Part shown: positions 31,646-41,437 of the stretch, piece after piece
Numbering within the stretch: the stretch's first letter is position 1
Layout: every line of letters starts with the position of its first letter
Notes under the pieces: generated by a model
The model's database searches: none
The model's input: only the letters and a program-made list of their open reading frames with translations
What the model was told of the DNA's origin: nothing
From: Pinisolibacter aquiterrae
Lineage (GTDB): Bacteria > Pseudomonadota > Alphaproteobacteria > Rhizobiales > Ancalomicrobiaceae
NCBI RefSeq assembly: GCF_019160155.1
Contig: NZ_JAFNIH010000055.1
Span: 1 to 64,000, forward strand
Length of the DNA stretch: 64,000 bases
Direction: 5' to 3'
Position numbers and translations under genes: made by a program

Positions 31646-32222
31646 CGCGCATTCGACGTGTCCGCCGTTCCGAGGTGTGGGCGGCGGAACACGGCTTCTG
31701 GTCCGGCTTCGACGCCGGCGGCTGCGAAACCCGCTCGGGATGACGGAGGATCAGGTCTCCGCCGACGTAGCCACCGGACAGACCTGAGCCACCCGGAGAA
31801 TTCCGCATCAAACTCGAGTTCCGCGCTCGCGGCAGGTATTCCGGGCTCTCAGAGGTCAGGACTTTCTCTTCGCCCTTGGTCCAAAGGAAGGAAATGGTGC
31901 GGGAGACGCTTCCGTCGGCGCTTCGGATCGAATTGGTGAAACCGTCGATCGTGGTCTCGTCCCAGCAGATCATGTCGATGTCACGGACGAGCAGAGGGCC
32001 GTCGCGGGAGGCGTAGAGATCGGCGCGGGGATGGAGGTTCCAGTCGAAGGCGCGGGCGACGACCGCGCCGTTCGGCAGTTCGACGGTCATGGTCGCAAAG
32101 GTCAGGAGAACGACGGTCCAGTTGAGCATGAGGACCGCGACGACGAGGCCGACGAGGCCGAGGAGCCCGAGCCCGAACCAGCGCAGGCCGCGCAGAATCA
32201 CCTTCGTCACGGTCTTCGGCAT
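31557..32222 (-). CDS. putative membrane-anchored immunity protein, orphan third member
   Basis: The 221-residue protein has an N-terminal hydrophobic helix (FGLGLLGLVGLVVAVLMLNW, about residues 16-35) and then the same ordered motifs as the two paired immunity-like proteins: PNGAVVARAFDW, LLVRDIDMICWD, FLWTKGEE and GYVGGDLILRHPE. It keeps only one of the two shared cysteines. The C-terminal 60 residues are Arg/Ser-rich and overlap the aldolase gene on the other strand, so the true end may be shorter or the tail degraded. No toxin gene lies directly upstream; the next gene, 45 bases away, is immunity copy 2. Confidence 0.55.
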   Translation of the reverse strand: MPKTVTKVILRGLRWFGLGLLGLVGLVVAVLMLNWTVVLLTFATMTVELPNGAVVARAFDWNLHPRADLYASRDGPLLVRDIDMICWDETTIDGFTNSIRSADGSVSRTISFLWTKGEEKVLTSESPEYLPRARNSSLMRNSPGGSGLSGGYVGGDLILRHPERVSQPPASKPDQKPCSAAHTSERRTRRMRVTRSSRPPPRSSPRCRPSHRRCRGRSRRR

Positions 32223-32267
32223 GGTGCGCGCTCGCAGCTTCTCGGGAGGTCCGCTCCCTGTCGGCGA

Positions 32268-32810
32268 TCAGGGTGGAGGGCGGCCGGTCGATGTCGATTG
32301 TCCTTGGGTGCGGAGGTTCGCGCGGGGTTTCTGGTTCGGCTTCGCGCGTTGCCAATCGAATTCCGAACTGAACAGGAGGAGTTCCGCGCCGAGGTGGCTC
32401 CCGAAATAGCCGACGCAGCTCTCGCCGGGTGGGTCCAGGCCGCTCGCCCGCTCCACGTCGTCATAGTTCGCGTCCCCTCCTCTGATCAGAGGTGCGTCTC
32501 CTCCCAGCCAGACGAAGCTGCCGGACCTCACGGTGGTTCCTTTGATGGCTCTTCGATCGAAACAAACGTCATAGACATCGCGGACCAAGAGTTCGCCGTC
32601 CCAGGTTCGAAGCAGGTCGATGCGAGACCAGTTTTCCCAGTCGAAGACACGATCGAGGACCGCGCCATTCGGAAACATATAGTAGTCATCGAACCGACTG
32701 AGAACGATCAGCGTGGGGTATATGACGCAGAATGCGGCGACGTACCCGATCGTAATCTGGGTACGACGCATCCATTTTGGTTTCGTCTCGGTTGGGTCGG
32801 TCGGCTTCAT
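32268..32810 (-). CDS. putative membrane-anchored immunity protein, copy 2
   Basis: The 180-residue protein has one N-terminal transmembrane helix (ITIGYVAAFCVIYPTLIVL) and a probable periplasmic domain with FPNGAVLDRVFDWENW, LLVRDVYDVCFD, GSFVWLGGDAP and SCVGYFGSHLGAELLL. It is very similar to copy 1, including two post-helix cysteines. It starts five bases after the stop codon of the intact MuF-headed toxin-like gene, in the same orientation. The protection role is inferred from gene order, tight spacing and repeated pairing. No similarity to a named immunity family was recognised. Confidence 0.6.
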   Translation of the reverse strand: MKPTDPTETKPKWMRRTQITIGYVAAFCVIYPTLIVLSRFDDYYMFPNGAVLDRVFDWENWSRIDLLRTWDGELLVRDVYDVCFDRRAIKGTTVRSGSFVWLGGDAPLIRGGDANYDDVERASGLDPPGESCVGYFGSHLGAELLLFSSEFDWQRAKPNQKPRANLRTQGQSTSTGRPPP

Positions 32811-32815
32811 CTTTA

Positions 32816-33754
32816 TTATTTTATTTTATAATCACTTAAGTTTTGATTTCGAAAGATATCGGCGCGGAACGAGGCCGTCCAGTCGTCGACGATCTTATAA
32901 CGTGTGCCGCCCAGTTCGGAAATGAAACGGAAGATGCTGGATACGTCCTCGACATCGACCTTCTTGTAAAAACCAGGGGGTAGTGGCGCCACTCCCGATA
33001 CGGCGTAAGCAACTCGTATCAAGTCCACCAGCCGCCAAAAAGACAATGGATTCGCCTTGAGCCAAGCCGAAAACTGTCGCAGATCCAGCGGGTCGGTGAA
33101 GACGTCTCTGAAATGAAACTCGGTCTCTCCTTCGATCGAGAGCATGTCTCCTCGTTGTACGGCCGTTCCATCGAAATCTCCGTAGACCCGCGAGCGCCCA
33201 TGAGAGAATGCCACGTCGCCGAAGTCGTAGGTATTGTCGAAATGGACGTGCACGCTCCCTGAAGGTGATTTTCGTGCCTCATCGGCGATCTGATCCGACA
33301 GTCGACGGAAGGCGCCTTCCGTACCCGTCTCGTAGGCGTAGACTTCGGCGATGTCGCGGAGTTGTCCGATTTCACTCAACGTGACCGAGTGTCCCCCACC
33401 CGTGAAGAAGTGCCAGACGAAATCGCTGTCTTCCCATCGTTTGTAGGACGATGCGAGACCGGTCGTGAAGGTGTGGTACGCGAATTCCGTTTCGCCGGGG
33501 CGATAGGGGATCGCCTCGCAACGGCAGTTCGCCGCCTCGCCGGGGTGTCCCGTCGTGGGTGGGGCGGACCACGCGAAGATTTGACCGTCGTTGGCGCGAT
33601 GGGTCCAACGTACTTTCGCGTCCTGCCGGGTGCGCCAGACGTAACGCTCTGTCGTGGGATCGTTCTTGCGCTCGAGGGGCAGGTCGATCGGCGTACCGAA
33701 GCGCAGGTATCTGTCGAAACGGAGGCGGTAGAGATCGGCGCGATGCAGGGTCAT
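32816..33754 (-). CDS. MuF-headed polymorphic-toxin-like protein, copy 2 (intact)
   Basis: The 312-residue protein starts with about 85 residues resembling the C-terminal end of phage Mu gpF / SPP1 gp7-type head proteins: YVWRTRQDAKVRWTHR at 38-53, NDGQIFAWSAPPTTGHPG at 55-72 and CRC at 77-79. The remaining 220 residues form an unrecognised domain: FTGGGHSVTLSEIGQLRDI (117-135), YDFGDVAFSHG (176-186), IEGETEFHFRDVFTDPLDL (207-225) and GGTRYKIVDDW (about 282-292). MuF-headed toxins are an established polymorphic-toxin class. No signal peptide or catalytic site was identified. The ATG at 33754 has GAGGAC about 11 bases upstream. The adjacent anchored protein is the likely immunity partner. Confidence 0.65.
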   Translation of the reverse strand: MTLHRADLYRLRFDRYLRFGTPIDLPLERKNDPTTERYVWRTRQDAKVRWTHRANDGQIFAWSAPPTTGHPGEAANCRCEAIPYRPGETEFAYHTFTTGLASSYKRWEDSDFVWHFFTGGGHSVTLSEIGQLRDIAEVYAYETGTEGAFRRLSDQIADEARKSPSGSVHVHFDNTYDFGDVAFSHGRSRVYGDFDGTAVQRGDMLSIEGETEFHFRDVFTDPLDLRQFSAWLKANPLSFWRLVDLIRVAYAVSGVAPLPPGFYKKVDVEDVSSIFRFISELGGTRYKIVDDWTASFRADIFRNQNLSDYKIK

Positions 33755-33929
33755 GGGGCGCGAAGTCCTCAATGGGATCTTCGTCGAGGATACGGCCGTT
33801 TCGAATGGCGAGATCAAAGTACGATTTGTCCCCACCGACCCGAAACCGATCTCGCGGACTTCGGTCACGAGAGAGCCCAGCCGGATCGCTCCGACGGGGC
33901 TTTTTCATATCCTCGGATTTCGCCGGCGT

Positions 33930-35252
<1,323 letters not shown>

Positions 35253-35486
35253 GGGACACCTCGAAGGTCGGAAACGGGCACGGGCCGCGCGGGGGCTCGC
35301 GGCTCGCACTTATCAGACCCGGCGCCCGCGCTCAACGCGGCGGTGCGAAATGCGCTATCTATCGAGTCGATCGGAGGGGCCGCGCCTCGGGCGGCGGCTC
35401 CTCGCGAGCGAGACGGCGACGCGCGGACCGTGCGGACGAGGCGATGAAGGCGCGCGGGGCACGCGCGCCGAGCGACGAGGCGACGA

Positions 35487-36734
35487 ATGACCACAGACGT
35501 GATCGTGCTGGGGGCCGGAATGGTCGGCACTTCGGCGGCCCTGCAATTGGCGGAGCGCGGTCGCCGCGTGACCCTGGTCGACCGGCGCGGCATCGGCGAG
35601 GAGACCAGTTTCGGCAATGCCGGGGTGATCGAGCGCGAGGGGCTGGTGCCGGTCGGCATCCCGCGCGATCTCGTCCGTCTCTTCCGCTACGCGCTCAATC
35701 TGGCGCCGGAGGTGAACTACCATCCCTCGTTCCTGCCGAAGATCGCGCCCTGGCTGTGGCGCCTGTTCGAGGCGACCGATCGCGCGGGGATCGAGGCCTA
35801 TGCGCGCGCCATCGATACGCTCGGGCGCTTCGCCATTCCCGAGCATCGCCGGCTCGCGGCGACGGCGGGGGTCTCCGATCAGTTTCGCGAGACCGGCTGG
35901 GTCCGGGTCTATCGCACCGCATCGGGGCTCGCCCGCGACGCCGATCTGCACGAGCTGGCGACGCGGTTCGGGATCGAGTATCGCCGGCTCGATCCGGAGG
36001 CGCTCCGGGCGCTCGAACCGGATCTGAAGCCGGTTCTCCATGCCGGCGTGCTCTGGCCGGAGACGCAGACGGTGGCGTGGCCGGAGGCGGTCACCAAGGC
36101 CTATGGCGAGCGGTTCCAGGCGCTCGGCGGCACGTTCGCGCGGGGCGACGCGCGGTCGCTGCGGAGGGTGGGGGAGACCTGGGTGGTCTCCACCGAGGCC
36201 GGCGAGGTCGCCGCGCCGACGGTCGTGGTGGCGCTCGGGCCGTGGTCCAACGATCTCCTCGATCGCTTCCGGCTGAGCTTCCCCTTCGCGGTCAAACGTG
36301 GATACCACATGCATTTCGGCGCCCTGCGGGGGGCGCGGTTGTCGCGGCCGATCGTCGACGTGGAGAGGGGCTATTGCCTGACGCCGATGGCGCGAGGGCT
36401 CCGCCTCACCACCGGCGTCGAATTCGCCGATCGCGACGCCGATCCGACCCCGCGCCAGCTCGAGCAGTTGAAGCCGATCGCGCGCGGCCTGTTTCCGCTC
36501 GGGGCCGAGCTCGATCCCGAGCCGTGGCTCGGGCGCCGGCCGGCGTTGCCGGACGCGCTGCCGATCATCGGGCCGGCGCCGGGGGTGCCGGACATGTGGC
36601 TCGATTTCGGACACGGCCATCTCGGCTTCACCCAGGGGCCGATTTCGGGCAGGCTGATCGCCGAGGCGATCACCGGGGAGCCGACCCTGGTCGATCTGAC
36701 GCCGTTTCGGGCGGAGCGGTTCGGGAGGCGCTGA
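35487..36734 (+). CDS. FAD-dependent oxidoreductase, D-amino-acid dehydrogenase (DadA) type
   Basis: The 415-residue protein begins with an FAD Rossmann motif (VIVLGAGMVGTSAALQLAERG, then a Glu/Asp-type second strand VTLVDRRG) and ETSFGNAGVIEREGLVPVG, a pattern of DadA-like oxidases. The C-terminal part has WLGRRPALPDALPIIGPAPG and GHGHLGFTQGP. It would oxidatively deaminate D-amino acids or related amines, passing electrons to the respiratory chain. It overlaps the start of the next small membrane protein gene by one base (TGATG), so the two are co-translated. Confidence 0.88.
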   Translation: MTTDVIVLGAGMVGTSAALQLAERGRRVTLVDRRGIGEETSFGNAGVIEREGLVPVGIPRDLVRLFRYALNLAPEVNYHPSFLPKIAPWLWRLFEATDRAGIEAYARAIDTLGRFAIPEHRRLAATAGVSDQFRETGWVRVYRTASGLARDADLHELATRFGIEYRRLDPEALRALEPDLKPVLHAGVLWPETQTVAWPEAVTKAYGERFQALGGTFARGDARSLRRVGETWVVSTEAGEVAAPTVVVALGPWSNDLLDRFRLSFPFAVKRGYHMHFGALRGARLSRPIVDVERGYCLTPMARGLRLTTGVEFADRDADPTPRQLEQLKPIARGLFPLGAELDPEPWLGRRPALPDALPIIGPAPGVPDMWLDFGHGHLGFTQGPISGRLIAEAITGEPTLVDLTPFRAERFGRR

Positions 36735-37144
36735 TGGCGGACGAGGAGCGGAAGCGGCCGGGGCTGTTCGCGTCGCCGTCGTCGACGCCCGGCGAGCGGC
36801 GGCCGTTTCCCTCCGCGTCGAGCCGCGCCGTTCCGGTGGCGATGACGCTGATCGGGGCGGCGATCATCATGGTCACCCAGGCGGTGCAACGCGGGCTCAT
36901 CGTCGGCGTCGAGGTGTCGTCGCCGGCCTATGTGGTCGGCGGGGTGCTGATCGTCCTCGGGGTGATGGGCATCGGCCGGCGCGAGGAGGCGCCGCCGGAG
37001 CTGCCGTCGGCGCGGAACAAGAGCGGGCCGATCGCGGAATCCGGCCGCGAACCGGGCGATCCCGACGAAGTGGAGGTGCTGCGCGAGACGCTGCGGCAGA
37101 TCCAAGAGGGGCGCGCTCGCCAGCGCGAGGACGGCCGGCGCTGA
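36734..37144 (+). CDS. small two-helix membrane protein of unknown function
   Basis: The 136-residue protein has two hydrophobic helices (about residues 34-50, VPVAMTLIGAAIIMVTQ, and 65-80, YVVGGVLIVLGVMGIG) and a charged C-terminal tail with a short coiled-coil-like helix (DEVEVLRETLRQIQEGRARQ). No family was recognised. Its start overlaps the stop of the DadA-like gene, suggesting linked expression. Confidence 0.6.
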   Translation: MADEERKRPGLFASPSSTPGERRPFPSASSRAVPVAMTLIGAAIIMVTQAVQRGLIVGVEVSSPAYVVGGVLIVLGVMGIGRREEAPPELPSARNKSGPIAESGREPGDPDEVEVLRETLRQIQEGRARQREDGRR

Positions 37145-37246
37145 TCGGCGCGAAGTACCAGCGACGTGGGGGACCACCGACGCGAGGGACCGGCGGGAGG
37201 CGAAGGCCGCCGCCGGTCGGGTCTCGCGCGGCGGGATCCGAGCGGG

Positions 37247-37726
37247 TCAGGTCTCGCGCAAGGGCAGGGCGGGCGTGTCCTTCACCGTGGCGACGACGAT
37301 GTGGGACTGGACGTCGGTGACCAGATTGTTGTCGAGCAACTTCATCCGCAGGAAGGTGTCATAGGCCTTCATGTCCTCGGCGACGACCTTGATCAGATAG
37401 TCGACCGCGCCGGTGACGCGTTCGCAGGTGATCACCTCCGGCCACAGGCGCACCATGCGGTCGAATTCGGTCATGTTGTCGAGCGAGGGGACGCCGAGCT
37501 TGACGAAGGTGTAGACGACGAATTCCAGCCCCACCGCCTCGCGATCGACGAGGGCGGCGATCTGTTTGATGATGCCCGCATCCTTCATGCGCTTGATGCG
37601 GCGCCAGCACGGGGTCTGACTCATCCCGGCTTCCTTGGCGACGTCGGCAATGGCCAGAGAAGCGTCGCGCTGCAGGATCCTGAGGATTCGCACGTCATGC
37701 GGATCTAGGAGAATCTTTTCTGCCAT
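37247..37726 (-). CDS. Lrp/AsnC family transcriptional regulator
   Basis: The 159-residue protein has the Lrp N-terminal helix-turn-helix (ILRILQRDASLAIADVAKEA, then GMSQTPCWRRIKRMKDAGII) and the RAM ligand-binding domain (FDRMVRLWPEVITCERVTGAVDYLIKVVAEDM). Such regulators sense amino acids and usually control amino-acid catabolic genes. It is divergent from the indolepyruvate oxidoreductase gene across about 200 bases, so that gene is a plausible target. The ATG at 37726 was chosen because the HTH starts right after it. Confidence 0.93.
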   Translation of the reverse strand: MAEKILLDPHDVRILRILQRDASLAIADVAKEAGMSQTPCWRRIKRMKDAGIIKQIAALVDREAVGLEFVVYTFVKLGVPSLDNMTEFDRMVRLWPEVITCERVTGAVDYLIKVVAEDMKAYDTFLRMKLLDNNLVTDVQSHIVVATVKDTPALPLRET

Positions 37727-37930
37727 CCCGTCTCTCTTGGAAGAAACAAGTCTGAAATCCCGTGAGGGCAGGCAAGTTAGCATGAATGTCGACAATGAGA
37801 AGGTGTATTCTGGTGGCTCGACGAAACTCCTGTCGACACCGCGGAAATCCCCGGCCTCCCAGGGAAAAGCGACGCATCAGACGTCGTGAGGGACCGGGGC
37901 GCGGCGTCGCCTGGGTCGAGGAGGACGCCC

Positions 37931-40900
37931 ATGAACGACCAGACCCTGCCGCCGGGGACGCGGCCGATTCGGCTTTCGGACAAATACGAGCGTGATCGGG
38001 GGCGGGTCTATCTGACCGGCATCCAGGCGCTGGTGCGCCTTCCCCTCGACCGGATCCGGCTCGACCGGCGGGCGGGTCTGAAGACCGCCGGCTTCATCTC
38101 CGGCTACCGCGGCTCGCCGCTCGCCGGCTACGATCAGCAGCTGATCGCAGCGGCGGCGGACCTCGCCGCCCACGACGTGCACTTCACGCCCGGCGTCAAC
38201 GAGGAACTGGCGGCGACCGCCGTATGGGGATCGCAGAAGACGATCGGTTCGGGGGCGGGATCGGATCGCGACGGGGTGTTCGGCCTCTGGTACGGCAAGG
38301 CGCCGGGGGTGGACCGGGCCTCGGACGTGTTCAAACACGCCAATGCCTCGGGCACCGCCCGCCACGGCGGCGTGTTGGCGATCGCCGGCGACGATCATCT
38401 CGCCAAGTCCTCCACGGTCGCCTGTCAATCCGAGTTTCAATTCGCCGATTGCGAGATCCCGGTCCTCAATCCGGCCGATCTCCAGGACGTGGTCGACTAC
38501 GGCCTGATGGGTCTCGAGATGTCGCGTTTCTCGGGCCTGTGGGTGGCGATGATCGCCCTCGCCGACACGATGGATTCCTCCGGCGTGGTCGACGTCTCGC
38601 TCGGCCGCCATGCCTTCCGCCGGCCGCGCGAGGAGTTCGATCCGCGCGCGCGGGCCGACGTCGACCGGCCGATGCTGCTCCGGCACCGGCTCGACAACGA
38701 GGTCTCGGTCCGCGAGATCCGGATCCCGGCGGCGCGGGCCTTCGCGCGCGCCAACGGCATCGACGGGCTCGCCTTCGGCACCGGCCGGGCACGGATCGGC
38801 TTCGTCGCCACCGGCAAGGCCTATCGCGATCTACGCCAGGCCTTCGATCTCCTCGGCATCGACGAGGCGCGGGCGCGCACCCTCGGGGTCGCGATCTACA
38901 AGGTCGGCATGAGCTGGCCGCTCGAGCCGATCGGCCTTTCCGCCTTCGCGCGCGGGCTCGAGCGCCTCGTCGTGGTCGAGCACAAGCGCGCGCTGATGGA
39001 GCCGCAGATCAAGGACCTCGCCTATCATTGGCCGGAGCATCAGCGTCCGGCGGTCTGGGGCAAGACGACGCCGACCGGCGAGCCGTTCTTCGGGGCGGTG
39101 CGCGAACTCGCGGCCTCCGACATCGTGCCGGCGCTGATGGCGGTGATCCCCGGGCTCGGCGAGGACGAGGGCGTGCGGCGCGCGGCCGACGGGCTGGTGG
39201 CGCAGGCGATGTGGGCGGTGGGCCACGGGGCGGACGCGCGGCGTTCGCCCTTCTTCTGCGCGGGCTGCCCGCACAACACCTCGACCAAGACGCCGGAGGG
39301 CGCGCGCTCGATGGCGGGGATCGGCTGTCACGCCATGACCGAACTCGCCGAGCGCACCACCGATGGGCTGACGGCGATGGGCGGCGAGGGCGTGCCCTGG
39401 GTCGGGCAGGCACCGTTCTCGCGGGACGGGCACGTCTTCGCCAATCTCGGCGACGGCACTTGGTTCCACTCCGGTTCGCTGGCGATCCGCCAGTCGGTGG
39501 TGGCCAAGGTGAACATCACCTACAAGATCCTCTTCAACGACGCAGTCGCCATGACCGGCGGGCAGAAGGTCGACGGCGGCATGCTCACCGTCGAGCGCAT
39601 CACCCGGTCGCTGGAGGCGGAGGGTGTTGCCAAGATCGTGGTGGTGGCCGACGATCCCACTCGGCACATCGGCTCGCCCGATCTGGCGGCCGGCGTCACG
39701 GTGCGGCCGCGCGGTGATCTCCTGGTGGTCGAGCGGGAATTGGCGGCGACGCCGGGCGTCACGGCGCTCGTCTACGATCAGACCTGCGCGGCGGAGAAGC
39801 GGCGGCGGCGCAAGCGCGGCACGATGATCGATCCGCCCAAGCGGATCTTCGTCAACGAGCGGGTCTGCGAGGACTGCGGCGATTGTTCGAAACAGTCGAA
39901 CTGCATCGCGGTGGAGCCGATCGAGACCGCGTTCGGGCGCAAGCGGCGGATCAATCAGGCGACCTGCAACAAGGATTTCTCCTGCGAGACCGGGTTCTGC
40001 CCGTCCTTCGTCGAGGTGATCGGCGGCCATCTGAAACGCGAGGGGCGCAAGATCGATCCGGCCGCGCTGGTCGAGGGGCTGGCGCCGCCGGTCCGGGCGC
40101 GCCTCGAGCGGCCGCTCAATCTCCTGATCGCCGGCATCGGCGGCATGGGGGTGACCACGGCGGCGGCGGTTCTGGCGATGGCCGCCCATGTCGACGGGCT
40201 CGACGTGACCACGCTCGACATGACCGGCCTCGCCCAGAAGGGCGGGCCGGTGACCAGTCACGTCCGCTTCTCCACCTTCGCCAGGCCGATCGAGGGGCCG
40301 CGCGTGCCGACCGCCTCGCTCGACGTGCTGATCGCCTCGGACATGTTGGTGGCGGCGGGAGCGGAGGTGTTGGCGATGGCGGCGCCGGGCCGGACCGCGA
40401 CCTTCGCCGACGGCGATCTCCAGCCGACGGCGGAATTCGTGTTGCGGCAGACCCAGTCCTTCAAGGCGGAGCGGCTGGCGGCGGCGCTCGGCGAGGCCTC
40501 GGCGAGCCTCGCCCATTGGCCGGCCGGGGCGATCGCCGAGAAGCTCTTCGGCGACACGCTCGCGGTCAACATGATCCTGATCGGCGCGGCGCTCCAATCG
40601 GGGCGGCTGCCGATGTCGCTCACGGCGCTCGAGACGGCGGTTCGCCTCAACGGGGCGTCGGTGGACGGCAATCTCGCGGCGATCGCGCTCGGGCGCGCCC
40701 TGGTCGCGGCGCCGGAGCGGGTCGCCGCCCTGGTGACGCCGCGCGCGGCGATCGACATCGAGGCGGTGCCGCTCGCCGAGCGCATCGACTTTCTCGCCGA
40801 GGCGCTCGTCGGATGGGGCGGCCGGCGGGTGGCGGCGGACTATCGCACGGCGGTCGAATCGGTTCGCAAGGCGGCGACGGCGGCGGGATCTGGGGCCGAG

Positions 40901-41437
40901 CGCCTGACCCGCATCGTCGCCGAGCAACTCTACCGGCTGACCGCGATCAAGGACGAATGGGAGGTGGCGCGGCTCCATGCCGATCCCGCCTTCGTGGCGC
41001 GGCTCGCCGAGACCTTCGAGGGCGCGCGCGAGATCCGCACCCTGCTCGCCCCGCCGTTCCTGGCGCGGCGCGATCCGGCGACGGGGCGGCCGATGAAGGT
41101 CGCCTTCGGGCCGTGGATCCGGCCGGTCTTGAAGACGATGGCGGCGCTGAAGGGCTTGCGTGGCAGCCTGCTCGATCCCTTCGCCCGCACCGCCGAGCGG
41201 CGCGAGGAGCGGGCCTTGCGCGATCTCTATCGCGACGACCTCCGGCGGATCGCGCGGCGGCTCGCGGCCGGGGAGGGCGAGGCCGAGGCGCTCGCCGCCT
41301 TCGCCGCGTGGCCGCGCGAGGTGCGCGGCTACGGGCCGATCAAGGAGGCGTCGATGGCGGCGGCGCGCGAGCGACGCGCCGCGCTGCTGGCGCGGCTCGA
41401 GGCGGGCGCGGTCACGCCGGCTCTGGCGGCGGAGTGA
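37931..41437 (+). CDS. fused indolepyruvate:ferredoxin oxidoreductase (alpha/gamma type)
   Basis: The 1168-residue single-chain enzyme oxidatively decarboxylates aryl or branched 2-keto acids to acyl-CoA using thiamine diphosphate and ferredoxin. The N-terminal pyrimidine-binding half has TAGFISGYRGSPLAGYDQQL, and the thiamine region includes FFCAGCPHNTSTKTPEG and FANLGDGTWFHSGSLAI. A Cys cluster follows at about residues 645-660 (CEDCGDCSKQSNC), then NKDFSCETGFCPSF. The gamma domain begins near residue 735 with AGIGGMGVTTAAAVLA. This large fused form is common in alphaproteobacteria. The last 26 bases overlap the end of the convergent P1-family gene. The divergent Lrp gene is its likely regulator. 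Confidence 0.93.
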   Translation: MNDQTLPPGTRPIRLSDKYERDRGRVYLTGIQALVRLPLDRIRLDRRAGLKTAGFISGYRGSPLAGYDQQLIAAAADLAAHDVHFTPGVNEELAATAVWGSQKTIGSGAGSDRDGVFGLWYGKAPGVDRASDVFKHANASGTARHGGVLAIAGDDHLAKSSTVACQSEFQFADCEIPVLNPADLQDVVDYGLMGLEMSRFSGLWVAMIALADTMDSSGVVDVSLGRHAFRRPREEFDPRARADVDRPMLLRHRLDNEVSVREIRIPAARAFARANGIDGLAFGTGRARIGFVATGKAYRDLRQAFDLLGIDEARARTLGVAIYKVGMSWPLEPIGLSAFARGLERLVVVEHKRALMEPQIKDLAYHWPEHQRPAVWGKTTPTGEPFFGAVRELAASDIVPALMAVIPGLGEDEGVRRAADGLVAQAMWAVGHGADARRSPFFCAGCPHNTSTKTPEGARSMAGIGCHAMTELAERTTDGLTAMGGEGVPWVGQAPFSRDGHVFANLGDGTWFHSGSLAIRQSVVAKVNITYKILFNDAVAMTGGQKVDGGMLTVERITRSLEAEGVAKIVVVADDPTRHIGSPDLAAGVTVRPRGDLLVVERELAATPGVTALVYDQTCAAEKRRRRKRGTMIDPPKRIFVNERVCEDCGDCSKQSNCIAVEPIETAFGRKRRINQATCNKDFSCETGFCPSFVEVIGGHLKREGRKIDPAALVEGLAPPVRARLERPLNLLIAGIGGMGVTTAAAVLAMAAHVDGLDVTTLDMTGLAQKGGPVTSHVRFSTFARPIEGPRVPTASLDVLIASDMLVAAGAEVLAMAAPGRTATFADGDLQPTAEFVLRQTQSFKAERLAAALGEASASLAHWPAGAIAEKLFGDTLAVNMILIGAALQSGRLPMSLTALETAVRLNGASVDGNLAAIALGRALVAAPERVAALVTPRAAIDIEAVPLAERIDFLAEALVGWGGRRVAADYRTAVESVRKAATAAGSGAERLTRIVAEQLYRLTAIKDEWEVARLHADPAFVARLAETFEGAREIRTLLAPPFLARRDPATGRPMKVAFGPWIRPVLKTMAALKGLRGSLLDPFARTAERREERALRDLYRDDLRRIARRLAAGEGEAEALAAFAAWPREVRGYGPIKEASMAAARERRAALLARLEAGAVTPALAAE

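Noticed and set aside
36734-37144. Reading the small membrane protein as a C-terminal extension of a longer frame starting at 35444
   Set aside because: The upstream part of that frame is antisense-like, low-complexity sequence over the DadA-like gene; the TGATG junction gives a clear separate start.
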